A stretch of DNA of 64,000 bases from Jeotgalibacillus marinus (GCF_040801915.1 NZ_JBFMIA010000008.1:62001-126000), one strand, 5' to 3'; counted from the stretch's first letter, positions 35,515 through 44,369 are shown. The notes: generated from the sequence alone by a model not told the origin. Numbers and translations: made by a program.

Positions 35515-36924
35515 ATGAATAATCAACAAGAGTCGACAAAAATTAGAGCGGCAGAATCTGCGAATGATCAGGGAGCAATCGGGAAGTTCCCAAAAACGAG
35601 AGCAGTCATGGCGATTTTAAGCGCCAAGATAGCCAAAAAAGGGAGTCAGTTACTTGGAAAAGGTGGAGGGAACATCCCTGGGGTAATCGCACGGAAAGTG
35701 GATCGTCGCATATTAACGAAACTTGCCAACCAAGTCGAAACTACCATTGTGCTCACGGGAACCAATGGAAAAACTACCACTAGTAATCTACTCGCAGCGA
35801 TTTTACATGAAACTGGAAAACCGGTCATTCATAACGCCCTAGGAAACAATCTCCTTTCAGGAGTGACTGCATGTTACGTGGATAGTGCCTCTATTAATGG
35901 CAAGTTGAATCAACCCTATAAATATGCTGTCATGGAAATAGATGAGAGCAACATTCCTCTCGTCTTAAAGGAACTCACTCCAACGTATGCCTTAGTTACT
36001 AATTTTTCTCGAGACCAGTTGGGTCGCGTGGGAGAAATAGATTTACTCGTTGAAAAAGTTAAAAAAGGAATCCAGCCCACTCCCGCCACACTCGTGTTAA
36101 ATGCAGATGACCCCCTTGTGATGCGAATGGAGAGTCTTGAGAATCCTAAAGTTCATTTTGGCATTCATCCGAACGCCTATGACTTTGAATCGTTTAGCAT
36201 GGCTGAGTCGAAATTTTGTCCTGATTGTGGAAACGAATTAACTTACGACCATCTTCATTATGGACATTTAGGGTTGTTTCATTGCACGTGCGGCTTTAAA
36301 CGACCGACCCCTTCATATGAATGCACGCATATTGAAGAAGGAGATCTTTCCTTTCGGGTAGATGAACAGCTGTATCAACTGTCCATTGAGGGCGTCTACA
36401 ATGTGTATAACGCACTCGCTGCCATCGCGGTGGCACGTGAACTGGGGATCGAAGAAGAAGTGATCGCTCGGGGCATTATGAATTATCGTTCTTCCAATGG
36501 ACGGATGGAACGGTTTAACATTAACGGGGGGGCGCGCTTGCTCAATTTAGTAAAAAATCCTGTGGGTATGGACACTACCTTGTCTGAAGTGATTAAAGAA
36601 AAACAAGCCAAACAATGGGTCTTTGCCTTTGACGAAAAAACCCACGACGAAGACATTTCATGGATTTGGGATACGGACCTTGAACGAATCGCGAAAACCG
36701 AGTATACGCGTCTCATTTGTTGTGGCAACCGTGCACAAGAAATGGCGTTGCGTCTTAAATATGGAGGGGTGGACGAATCGTCTATTGTCGTCATTGAAGA
36801 CAAGAAACAAGCCATGGAGGAATCCTTCAGAGAAGCTACGCCCACATATTACGTACCTACTTATACGGCTTTATCCACTGTACGAAAGTACTTACAAAAA
36901 AACAACGAAGGTGAGAAAAAATGA
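35515..36924 (+). CDS. murT: MurT-like Mur ligase (lipid II isoglutaminyl synthase subunit), divergent
   Basis: Mur-ligase-fold protein of 469 aa. In the MurT/GatD complex the ligase activates the D-glutamate carboxyl of lipid II and receives ammonia from GatD. The P-loop TGTNGKTTT is at residues 81-89, a zinc ribbon is formed by Cys235, Cys238, Cys257 and Cys259, and a C-terminal DUF1727 domain contains NLVKNPVGM and DISWIWD (Asp380). Two normally well kept spots differ from MurT as I remember it: DQLGRVGEID for DQLDRYGEID and DEKTHDED for NDNxADGxD. ATG follows AAAGGAAG. The stop overlaps the gatD start by 4 nt. C-ending codons seem more frequent than in neighbours. Confidence 0.88.
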   Translation: MNNQQESTKIRAAESANDQGAIGKFPKTRAVMAILSAKIAKKGSQLLGKGGGNIPGVIARKVDRRILTKLANQVETTIVLTGTNGKTTTSNLLAAILHETGKPVIHNALGNNLLSGVTACYVDSASINGKLNQPYKYAVMEIDESNIPLVLKELTPTYALVTNFSRDQLGRVGEIDLLVEKVKKGIQPTPATLVLNADDPLVMRMESLENPKVHFGIHPNAYDFESFSMAESKFCPDCGNELTYDHLHYGHLGLFHCTCGFKRPTPSYECTHIEEGDLSFRVDEQLYQLSIEGVYNVYNALAAIAVARELGIEEEVIARGIMNYRSSNGRMERFNINGGARLLNLVKNPVGMDTTLSEVIKEKQAKQWVFAFDEKTHDEDISWIWDTDLERIAKTEYTRLICCGNRAQEMALRLKYGGVDESSIVVIEDKKQAMEESFREATPTYYVPTYTALSTVRKYLQKNNEGEKK

Positions 36925-37652
36925 ATCTAACCCTCTTTCACTTTTACAGTGATCAATTAAATTTGTACGGCGATCGAGGTAATGTGATCGCACTAAAGAA
37001 ACGAGCTGAATGGAGAGGCATTACCCTCGATGTCGTTGATGTGAAAGCCGCCAGTGCGGTAGATTTAACAAAAGCAGATGTCTTACTTATCGGCGGGGGA
37101 CCTGATCGACTACAGGCCCTTTGTACGGATGATCTACGAGGCATTAAAGGAGAGTTTAAACAGGCAATTGATGACGGAGTGAGTGCCCTTACCATTGGCG
37201 GAGGATATCAGCTTTTAGGAGAGTATTATGAATTACCTGATGGAAAAAAACTCCAAGGGCTTGGCGTGTTGGATTTTTACACCCATTCCCCTTCTTCTGG
37301 TCCAAGGGAGCGGCTCATTGGCAATATCTTACTTGAATCGCCTCGCTTTGGCCGCATAGCGGGCTTTGAAAACCACGGAGGACGCACGTATCATGACTAT
37401 GAAACCTTGGGTGATGTCGTGGCAGGTCATGGAAACAATGGAAAAGATAAAAAAGAAGGGCTTCTCTATAATAATTTGATCGGGACATATCTGCATGGAC
37501 CTGTTCTTCCGAAAAACCCTGCCTTAACCGACTTTTTACTCGAAGCGGCGTGGAAACGAAAAACAGGAAACCCCCTTCCTCCCTACGAGCAGAACGAACT
37601 AGAAAACGCTGCGAACCGCCACCTATGGGACGTACATGAAAAGAAAGTGTGA
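36921..37652 (+). CDS. gatD: GatD-like glutamine amidotransferase lacking the catalytic cysteine
   Basis: Class I glutamine amidotransferase-like protein of 243 aa, same length as known GatD. It keeps GGGPDR, LQGLGVLDFYT, GFENHGGRTYHDY and GTYLHGPVLPKN with His192 at the position of the active-site histidine. The nucleophile motif, ICGGYQ in S. aureus GatD (Cys94), here reads IGGGYQ with Gly93 (GGC at 37197-37199). Without that cysteine, glutamine hydrolysis is not expected. The partner MurT is also altered, so the pair may use free ammonia, have another job, or be decaying. Translation is coupled to murT; a terminator follows. Confidence 0.88.
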   Translation: MNLTLFHFYSDQLNLYGDRGNVIALKKRAEWRGITLDVVDVKAASAVDLTKADVLLIGGGPDRLQALCTDDLRGIKGEFKQAIDDGVSALTIGGGYQLLGEYYELPDGKKLQGLGVLDFYTHSPSSGPRERLIGNILLESPRFGRIAGFENHGGRTYHDYETLGDVVAGHGNNGKDKKEGLLYNNLIGTYLHGPVLPKNPALTDFLLEAAWKRKTGNPLPPYEQNELENAANRHLWDVHEKKV

Positions 37653-37718
37653 ACCTAATCTAAATGTGAACTGAACCTATAAAATGGACAGTTTAATAAA
37701 TTTGACTAGGTAGCTAAG

Positions 37719-37750
37719 AGATGACCTCGTGACTCGGGGTCATCTTTTTA
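37719..37750 (+). terminator. Terminator after murT-gatD
   Basis: AGATGACCTC and GGGGTCATCT arms (one G-T pair), loop GTGACTC, then T5. The right arm runs into the IS3 remnant on the other strand. Confidence 0.85.
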
Positions 37751-37890
37751 ATTCCCATTGATATAGATGTTGATTGTATTCTTCGATATATAAGTCAGTT
37801 AATTCCTTTAATCCCCATAAACTCTTGCATCCTTTATATTCGACTTCATCTATAAAATGATCAAAGAAGGGTTCGATCGGAGCTTATTCC
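37744..37890 (-). pseudogene. IS3-family (IS150-group) transposase remnant, C-terminal end
   Basis: The minus strand encodes EPFFDHFIDEVEYKGCK, then EEYNQHLYQWELK and, after a 1-nt frameshift, KMTP: the end of an IS150-type orfB. The remainder is missing. From 37891 to 38507 the sequence is AT-rich; the only other structure seen is an inverted repeat ACGTCGT/ACGACGT at 38364-38393. Confidence 0.8.
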
Positions 37891-38507
37891 AACAATTTCA
37901 TTGTGAAACTGATTTGGATGTAGTAGCTTCCTTAAACTTTTCTATCGTCTTTTTATAAACAAGATCTATTTCGGAAACATGATAAGCAATTATTTCATTC
38001 GTACTTCCAGAACACACACTATATTTCGACGGTGTTCTACAAAATAGAGAGATCAGAAAAGATAAGTCCAATTACCTAAAATAATGGGTTTTCTTTTAAT
38101 AACGATTGTTACCGTAGATTATTACTTATAGGTAGATAGGTGTATATGTTAGAGTAGCTTCAGAGTTTTGACAATTTACAACGTTATGAGGTTTGTATTA
38201 TATAGAGAGAACCCTATTGATAATGGGTCCTATCGAACTTTATAGTTTATAGTTTCTCATATACATATCTCAAAATAGATAAGTAAGATTAACGTTGGAA
38301 ATTCATGTTTTCCTTGATTCTCCCCCACATTGTAACGTTCTAGAGTTTGCCATAATCATTTCTACGTCGTACTATACTTGACAAATACGACGTGGAATTT
38401 TCACCTCATAACATGATTGGTATCTTTCAGGACGATATCGACACCGCTATTGATAATTTTAATTTATAGTAATTGTGAAAAAAAGACCGACAATATGACG
38501 GTCTCGC

Positions 38508-38714
38508 TTGAGAGAAAAATTACTCCTTCATTCCGTTGACTTTGATGAACCTCTAGCGATTCTAATAGATCATCGGACAATTGAAAAGGAACTGTTTGAG
38601 ATGATAGATAATTATAGATTTGAAAACTGGTTTAGTAATCGTTTTGAAGCAGTTGTTAATCTGATTAATAAGGGATTTGAAAAGATAGAGGAAGAAAATA
38701 ATAACGATGAATAA
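38508..38714 (+). CDS. Hypothetical small protein
   Basis: A 68-aa acidic, probably soluble frame with no family that I recognise; residues 40-68 are amphipathic and end in a run of Glu, Asn and Asp. The start would be TTG without a clear ribosome binding site. A good terminator follows the stop directly, which argues that something is transcribed here. A hairpin at 38485-38503 (GACCG/CGGTC) with an A-run on its left would terminate minus-strand transcripts. Confidence 0.4.
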   Translation: MREKLLLHSVDFDEPLAILIDHRTIEKELFEMIDNYRFENWFSNRFEAVVNLINKGFEKIEEENNNDE

Positions 38715-38742
38715 CCCCTCTCCAAATGGTTAGGGGTTTTCT
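38713..38742 (+). terminator. Terminator after the small gene
   Basis: AACCCCT and AGGGGTT arms with a 12-nt loop and a T-run. Confidence 0.8.
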
Positions 38743-38885
38743 TCGAAAAATTTGATTAAAATTGGTAAATATCAAATTTTTAGGTTAATTAATAAGAGAA
38801 ATGTCATAATCCTATTTCGATGTGTGAACTTTTTAAATTATGATATACTAAAATAATCAGAAAAAGTCGAATTTAGGGGAATCTC

Positions 38886-40472
38886 ATGTTTCAAAATCTC
38901 TCTCTTCAGACAAAAATTATTTTACTTAACGTCACGATTATTTTAGGCATTACGATTGCGATCAGCATTATTCTTGGCTATAAAGAGATGCAAGATACAA
39001 AAGAAAATATAGGGTCACGTGCGCTCGAAGTGGCGACGACGGTCGCGATGATGCCCAGTTTAATTAAAGCGTTTGATGATGAAGACCCTTCTCTGGTCAT
39101 TCAACCAATCGCAGAGCACGTACGCTCGATAGTGGAAGCTGAGTTTATTGTTGTAGGGAATGTAGAAAGTGTACGTTATTCACATTCTGATGAAAGTAAA
39201 ATTGGACAACGGATGATTGGTAGTGATAATGCCCAAGCATTAGTAGATGAGGAGTATTATATTTCGGAAGCGGTAGGATCTCTTGGACCAAGTATGCGCG
39301 GAAAAGCGCCAGTTTTTAATGAAGCTGGCGAAGTTATTGGGGTCGTTTCGGTCGGCTATATGATAGAGGATATTCAATTAATGATTACTCGAAATATAAT
39401 TGAAGTCATCGTTTTTTCGTTCATTATTTTATTATTAGGATTAACCGGTAGTATTTTTCTTGCGAGGAATATTCAAAAAGATACAATGGGATTAGAGCCC
39501 CGTGAAATTTCAGCTTTATACCGTGACCGAGAAGCGATTTTATCTTCGATTATTGAAGGGGTCGTGGCGCTTGATCGTGATGGTCGGATTACGACAATGA
39601 ATCAATCGGCGGAGAAAATCTTAAATTTAGATAAACGTAGTGTTAATAAGCATATAGAAGAAGTCATTCCAAATGTAAGAATGAAAGAAATGCTTAAAAT
39701 CGGTGTGACGACTAAAGATGAAGAGATGTTGATTGGGAACAAGATGCTTATAATCAATCGTACGTTGATTCAAGATGATGGCAAAGTTGTCGGTGTGGTA
39801 GCGAGTTTTCGGGACAAGACGGAAGTTGAGGAAATGTTGAATACGTTATCAGAGATTCAACAATACTCAGAAGGGTTGCGTGCTCAAACGCACGAATACA
39901 CAAATAAGTTGTATGCTATTTCTGGTTTATTGCAGCTTGGACAATATGAGGAAGTAATCGATTTAATTCAAGAAGAGACAAACGATCATGAATATCAGAT
40001 GAGGCATATGCTCGATCAGATCCAAGACAAAAAAGTGCAGGCGATATTATTAGGTAAATTAGGAAAAGCTTCGGAACTCAAGGTAAAGTTACATATCGAT
40101 GAAAATAGTTCGCTCAATGAGTTGCCCAAGCATATGAATATCTTAAAAATCATTAATATTTTAGGGAATTTACTAGATAATGCGATTGAAGAGGTGGCTT
40201 CGTTACCCAAAAAAGAGGTGCGTTTTTTTATCACTGACGTAGGGAATGACATTGTAATCGAACTAACGGATAGCGGGAGAGGGATACCACCAGAAGATAT
40301 AAATAAATTGTTTGAACAAGGCTACTCCACAAAAGGAAAACAAGATCGTGGGTATGGATTGTCCATTGTGAAGAGCGCCATTGATGCGCTACAAGGATCC
40401 ATTGAAATTCATCAAGAGAGACAAGGAGGCACGGTTTTTACGGTGTATTTACCAAAAGTTGTGACACAATAG
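38886..40472 (+). CDS. CitS/DctS-type sensor histidine kinase
   Basis: Membrane sensor kinase of 528 aa in the CitA/DcuS family that detects extracellular di- or tricarboxylates. Segments: membrane helix at about 10-30, extracytoplasmic sCache/PAS-like sensor at 35-165, second helix at 170-192, cytoplasmic PAS near 215-320, a SPOB-type dimerisation region with LRAQTHEYTNKL near 334-345 containing the phospho-histidine, and an HATPase with NLLDNAIEE, DSGRGIP and GYGLSIV. It starts with AGGGGA upstream and is followed by its regulator. The adjoining tct genes suggest citrate or a related acid as signal. Confidence 0.92.
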   Translation: MFQNLSLQTKIILLNVTIILGITIAISIILGYKEMQDTKENIGSRALEVATTVAMMPSLIKAFDDEDPSLVIQPIAEHVRSIVEAEFIVVGNVESVRYSHSDESKIGQRMIGSDNAQALVDEEYYISEAVGSLGPSMRGKAPVFNEAGEVIGVVSVGYMIEDIQLMITRNIIEVIVFSFIILLLGLTGSIFLARNIQKDTMGLEPREISALYRDREAILSSIIEGVVALDRDGRITTMNQSAEKILNLDKRSVNKHIEEVIPNVRMKEMLKIGVTTKDEEMLIGNKMLIINRTLIQDDGKVVGVVASFRDKTEVEEMLNTLSEIQQYSEGLRAQTHEYTNKLYAISGLLQLGQYEEVIDLIQEETNDHEYQMRHMLDQIQDKKVQAILLGKLGKASELKVKLHIDENSSLNELPKHMNILKIINILGNLLDNAIEEVASLPKKEVRFFITDVGNDIVIELTDSGRGIPPEDINKLFEQGYSTKGKQDRGYGLSIVKSAIDALQGSIEIHQERQGGTVFTVYLPKVVTQ

Positions 40473-40484
40473 GGGGATTGTGGA

Positions 40485-41156
40485 ATGATTCAGGTGTTGA
40501 TCGCGGAAGATGATTTCCGTGTAGCAGGTATACATGAACAGTTTTTAGCGAAAGTCCAAGGGACAAATTTAGTAGGAAAAGTCACCAATTGCGCAGAGAC
40601 CATTGCGTTTGTGAAAGAACATGCGGTAGATCTAGTATTACTCGACAACTATATGCCCGATGGAATGGGTGTGGATTTAATTGAAGAGATTCATGCAAAT
40701 AATGAAAAGGCGGATATCATTCTTGTTTCTGCTGCAACTGAAAAACTGTACATGGAGAAAGCCATTCGAAAAGGTGTGAAAGATATCATTATTAAACCTG
40801 CCAGACTCGAACGGTTTGTTGCTACGATTAAGCAATATAAAGAGGAAAGAGCAACTTTTGAAGAAGTGAGTGAGATAGACCAATCATTTCTCGATCGTTA
40901 TTTTGGATTTGTGGGAGAACGAAAAGAGAAAAAAATATCGCATAAAGGGATTGACCCATTAACACTCGAGAAAGTGAAAGAAATATTGAACATTTCTCCT
41001 GATGGGACGTCGGCTGAAAAAATGGGAGAGCTAATGGGTGCATCTCGTACAACAGCAAGACGTTATTTGGAATATCTGGTTTCAGTTGACTATTGTTATG
41101 CAAAGCTCTTTTACGGAATCGTTGGACGACCAGAACGTCATTATTATGGGAAATGA
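40485..41156 (+). CDS. CitT/DctR-type response regulator
   Basis: Response regulator of 223 aa. The receiver domain has AEDDFRV near residues 7-13 and the phospho-acceptor Asp57 or nearby in VLLDNYMPDGMG; the C-terminal half carries a helix-turn-helix near 180-205 (SAEKMGELMGASRTTARRYLEYL). This is the class that activates citrate, malate or tricarboxylate uptake genes. The gap to the kinase gene is 12 nt. A terminator, a cre site and then tctC follow. Confidence 0.92.
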   Translation: MIQVLIAEDDFRVAGIHEQFLAKVQGTNLVGKVTNCAETIAFVKEHAVDLVLLDNYMPDGMGVDLIEEIHANNEKADIILVSAATEKLYMEKAIRKGVKDIIIKPARLERFVATIKQYKEERATFEEVSEIDQSFLDRYFGFVGERKEKKISHKGIDPLTLEKVKEILNISPDGTSAEKMGELMGASRTTARRYLEYLVSVDYCYAKLFYGIVGRPERHYYGK

Positions 41157-41158
41157 GG

Positions 41159-41188
41159 TAACTTATCTTCGGATAGGTTATTTTTTTT
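41159..41188 (+). terminator. Terminator with UUCG loop after the regulator
   Basis: TAACTTATC, TTCG tetraloop, GATAGGTTA, then T8; one wobble pair. Confidence 0.92.
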
Positions 41189-41236
41189 GTGGTTTTTATG
41201 AACAAAATAAAATCAATGAATTTTAAGAAACTTAAA

Positions 41237-41251
41237 TTGTAAACGGTTACA
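41237..41251 (+). promoter_or_regulatory. cre box (CcpA site) upstream of tctC
   Basis: TTGTAAACGGTTACA agrees at every fixed position with the B. subtilis cre consensus WTGNAANCGNWNNCA. It lies 60 nt before tctC and predicts carbon catabolite repression of the carboxylate transporter. Confidence 0.75.
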
Positions 41252-41310
41252 TTAAGAAGATACAACTATATAATTCTAGTTATGAATTTAATAGATGGGG
41301 GATGTTTTAC

Positions 41311-42321
41311 ATGAAAAAGAGATTGTTGTTCTTTGTTATGATTTTATCTGCATTCGTACTGATGGCTTGTAATAGTGATAACGCAGGCGATGGTGACACT
41401 TCTGAAGGAGGTGCGTTTGAACCTTCTAAGCCGATAGAAGTCGTTGCTCCATCGGGTGCTGGTGGCGGATGGGATACTGCTGCACGTGAGGTTGTAAAGA
41501 CATTTGGAGAAACAGGAATAATTGATGAGAATATGGCGGTCATTAATAAAGAAGGTGGGGGTGGTGCCATTGGTTGGGCATACGTTCACCAAAAAAATGA
41601 TAGCCCTTACAATTTGTTTGTTTCTTCACCACCGATTATGTTCGTTCCATTAAATGGTCAATCTGAATATGGTCATGAGGATTTTACTCCACTTTCCAAT
41701 CTCATTGCGGATTACGCTGTATTTGCAGTAAATGAAGATAGTGAATGGAACGACTTAAACGACTTATTTGAGTCGATGAAAGAAGATCCAGAAAGTGTCA
41801 CAGTCATAGGTAACTCTTCACCTGGTAGTATGGATCACATGCAGTTCATACGAATTGCAAAAGCAGGTGGTGTGGATGTGACAAGAGTAAATTATGTATC
41901 CGAACAAGAGGGTGGAGCATTGACGGCATTATTAAATGGAAGTGTCGATGTGTATTCAACTAGTGTGTCGCAAACGGTTGAACAAGTGCGTGCAGGAAAC
42001 GTTAAAGTATTAGCGGTTACTTCTGAAGAGAGATTAGAGGGAGATATCCTATCTGATTTCCCGACCGCTATTGAGCAAGGGATTGATGCGACATTTGTAA
42101 ACTGGCGCGGATTCTTTGGACCTCCGAACATGGATCAAGCAGCAATCGATTACTACGAAGCAAAATTCCAAGAGCTGAGTGAATCTGAAGAATTTGCGGA
42201 AGTTCGTAAAAGATATGGCTGGGATGAGATGTATATGAACAATGAGGAATATAAAGTGTTTTTGGATGAAGAGAAAGAATCGATTAAAGAATTGCTGGAT
42301 GAGATCGGGCTAGGAGAGTAA
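41311..42321 (+). CDS. tctC: Tripartite tricarboxylate transporter, substrate-binding lipoprotein TctC
   Basis: Extracytoplasmic solute receptor of the TTT (TctC/Bug) family, 336 aa. The lipobox FVLMACNSD places the lipidated Cys at residue 20. The mature sequence shows the family's KPIEVVAPSGAGGGWD binding-loop segment (about 40-55) and GNSSPGSMDH. It binds citrate or a similar acid and passes it to TctB/TctA. ATG 41311 is chosen over 41302 because GGGGG lies nine bases before it. It follows a cre site and the two-component regulator gene; a stable hairpin separates it from tctB. Confidence 0.92.
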   Translation: MKKRLLFFVMILSAFVLMACNSDNAGDGDTSEGGAFEPSKPIEVVAPSGAGGGWDTAAREVVKTFGETGIIDENMAVINKEGGGGAIGWAYVHQKNDSPYNLFVSSPPIMFVPLNGQSEYGHEDFTPLSNLIADYAVFAVNEDSEWNDLNDLFESMKEDPESVTVIGNSSPGSMDHMQFIRIAKAGGVDVTRVNYVSEQEGGALTALLNGSVDVYSTSVSQTVEQVRAGNVKVLAVTSEERLEGDILSDFPTAIEQGIDATFVNWRGFFGPPNMDQAAIDYYEAKFQELSESEEFAEVRKRYGWDEMYMNNEEYKVFLDEEKESIKELLDEIGLGE

Positions 42322-42330
42322 TTCTTCTTT

Positions 42331-42372
42331 AGAAGATTAAACTATTTGGATGTCCAATTAGTTTAATCTTCT
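42331..42372 (+). promoter_or_regulatory. Long hairpin between tctC and tctB, no T-run
   Basis: AGAAGATTAAACTA pairs perfectly with TAGTTTAATCTTCT, and the loop itself contains TTGGA/TCCAA, giving an almost continuous stem of about 20 bp. No U-tract follows, so an RNA-stability or attenuating role is more likely than simple termination. Confidence 0.7.
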
Positions 42373-42394
42373 CTATTGATTGGGAGGGGTTTTG

Positions 42395-42853
42395 ATGTTA
42401 AAGACAATGAATCAACGAATTGGTTTGGTGTTATTTTTACTGGCGGCTAGTTACTTGTTTTTAAGTTATCAATTGCCTTCGTATCCGTATACAGCCATTG
42501 ATGCAGATGTGATTCCAAAGGGGCTTGGGTGGTTACTACTTGTGTTGTCCGTATGCTTATTTTTTTCAAGAGCAATCGAAACAGATGCGGAGAAAGAGAA
42601 GAGAGCGATTCCTAAAAAGGAAGTGCTTGTGTTAGTTACAGTCTTTGCAATGATTTTTGTATATATTTTATTATTTGAACTCATTGGTTTTGTCATCATG
42701 ACGGCGCTATTTATCTTCGTATGTTCGTGGTTTTTAGGGTATGACAAATGGAAAACAAATTTGATCGTGTCTATTTTATTCCCAGTGGCGTTATACGGTA
42801 TTTTTGTCTTTGCATTAGGAATTGTGTTACCAAAAGGAATCTTACCTATTTAG
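42395..42853 (+). CDS. tctB: Tripartite tricarboxylate transporter, small membrane subunit TctB
   Basis: Small integral membrane subunit of the TTT importer, 152 aa with four hydrophobic segments (about 8-27, 43-60, 78-115 and 125-147). The IDADVIPKGLG segment near residues 35-45 matches the conserved N-terminal loop of TctB. ATG 42395 has GGGAGGGG just upstream. TctA follows after 16 nt. Confidence 0.9.
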   Translation: MLKTMNQRIGLVLFLLAASYLFLSYQLPSYPYTAIDADVIPKGLGWLLLVLSVCLFFSRAIETDAEKEKRAIPKKEVLVLVTVFAMIFVYILLFELIGFVIMTALFIFVCSWFLGYDKWKTNLIVSILFPVALYGIFVFALGIVLPKGILPI

Positions 42854-42869
42854 AGAAAGGAGACTTGTG

Positions 42870-44369
42870 ATGGATGCATTCCAAGGTCTATGGACTGGAT
42901 TTCAGGTCGCTTTAAGTATAGAAGGCATTATGTTTGTGTTGATTGGTGTTGTTGTTGGTACACTGATTGGGATGATGCCAGGTCTGGGGCCGATTAGTGC
43001 GATAGCTATTATGATCCCCATTACATATGGGATGGACCCTGCCCCTGCACTTGTCATGATGGCGGGTGTGTATTATGGAGCTGTATTTGGTGGATCAACG
43101 TCTTCCATTTTGTTAAATGCACCAGGAATTGCAGGTACGGTTGCCACATCATTTGACGGCTACCCCATGGCTAATAATGGTCAGGCCGGTAAGGCACTCG
43201 CCATAGCTGCAATCTCATCCTTTATAGGTGGTACGATCAGCGTCATCTTGCTGATGATGCTCGCACCAGCGTTATCAAGCATCGCCATTTCGTTTGGACC
43301 ACCGGCGTACTTTGCGCTGATGTTAATGGGGTTATCGGCGATTTCAAGTTTATCAGAAGGGTCAACAATTAAAGCACTTATCTCTGCAGTTGTTGGATTT
43401 ATGGTCGTAACAATTGGTATTGACCCGCAAACAGGTACCCAACGATTTACCTTTGACAGCGTTAATTTATTAGATGGATTCGACTTTCTGATCATTGCGC
43501 TAGGGTTATTTGCGATAGCGGAAGTATGTATGTTGGTGTTGAACCGACGAAATCGCTCTCTCAGTGATAGTCAAAAGCTAGGGAGTTTGAAATTGTCAAA
43601 GTCGGATTTAAAAGAAATGAGTGGACCAGTTACTAGGCAGTCCTTTGTTGGATTTATCCTTGGGGTGCTACCAGGTGCCGGTGCAACGATTGCTTCCTTT
43701 ATTAGTTATATTTTTGAAAAACGAATTTCGAAAAAACCAGAGGAATTTGGAAAGGGATCGATCAAAGGTGTAGCTGCTCCAGAAAGCTCGAACAATGCGG
43801 CGACGAATGGTGCCTTTGTTCCTCTACTAAGTTTAGGGATCCCGGGTTCTGGTACAACAGCTGTGATGCTAGGGGCATTTTTAGTACTCGATGTACAACC
43901 GGGTCCATTGCTCATGACGGATCGACCAGAAATTTTCTGGGGGATTATTGCAAGTATGTACATTGGGAATGTGTTTTTATTGATTTTAAATTTACCACTC
44001 ATTCCGTATTTGGCCAAAATTTTAAGTATTCCACGACCGATGTTAATTTCACTTGTAATTATGTTTAGTTTAATCGGTGTGTATTCCATAAGTTTTAACG
44101 TATTTGATTTGTACATGTTATTGGTATTTGGTTTGATTGGGTTCTTGATGCGGATTTATTCGTTCCCTGCACCGCCATTCATATTGGCGTTTATTCTAGG
44201 AGGTATGATGGAGCAGTCATTTAGACAGTCAATGACCATTTCAAATGGTGATTTGAGTATTTTTGTAAGCAGTCCTTTACCATTGACCTTGATCATTATT
44301 TCATTGTTGTCATTTTTGGTTCCGGGAATCCTAAAGTGGAGAAAAAATAGATACATATCGAAAGTCTAG
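42870..44369 (+). CDS. tctA: Tripartite tricarboxylate transporter, large membrane subunit TctA
   Basis: Large transport subunit, about 499 aa and twelve membrane segments. Conserved TctA motifs are visible: GMMPGLGPISA near 34-44, YYGAVFGGSTSSILLNAPG near 70-90, FILGVLPGAGATIASF and PESSNNAATNGAFVPLLSLGIPGS. With TctB and the TctC receptor it would import a tricarboxylate using an ion gradient. The ATG at 42870 follows AAAGGAG; a GTG three bases before is an alternative. The next gene is another anion permease. Confidence 0.94.
   Translation: MDAFQGLWTGFQVALSIEGIMFVLIGVVVGTLIGMMPGLGPISAIAIMIPITYGMDPAPALVMMAGVYYGAVFGGSTSSILLNAPGIAGTVATSFDGYPMANNGQAGKALAIAAISSFIGGTISVILLMMLAPALSSIAISFGPPAYFALMLMGLSAISSLSEGSTIKALISAVVGFMVVTIGIDPQTGTQRFTFDSVNLLDGFDFLIIALGLFAIAEVCMLVLNRRNRSLSDSQKLGSLKLSKSDLKEMSGPVTRQSFVGFILGVLPGAGATIASFISYIFEKRISKKPEEFGKGSIKGVAAPESSNNAATNGAFVPLLSLGIPGSGTTAVMLGAFLVLDVQPGPLLMTDRPEIFWGIIASMYIGNVFLLILNLPLIPYLAKILSIPRPMLISLVIMFSLIGVYSISFNVFDLYMLLVFGLIGFLMRIYSFPAPPFILAFILGGMMEQSFRQSMTISNGDLSIFVSSPLPLTLIIISLLSFLVPGILKWRKNRYISKV

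Noticed and set aside
38364..38393. Inverted repeat ACGTCGT/ACGACGT as an operator
   Set aside because: It lies in a gene-poor region with no convincing promoter or nearby start; not enough to call a site.
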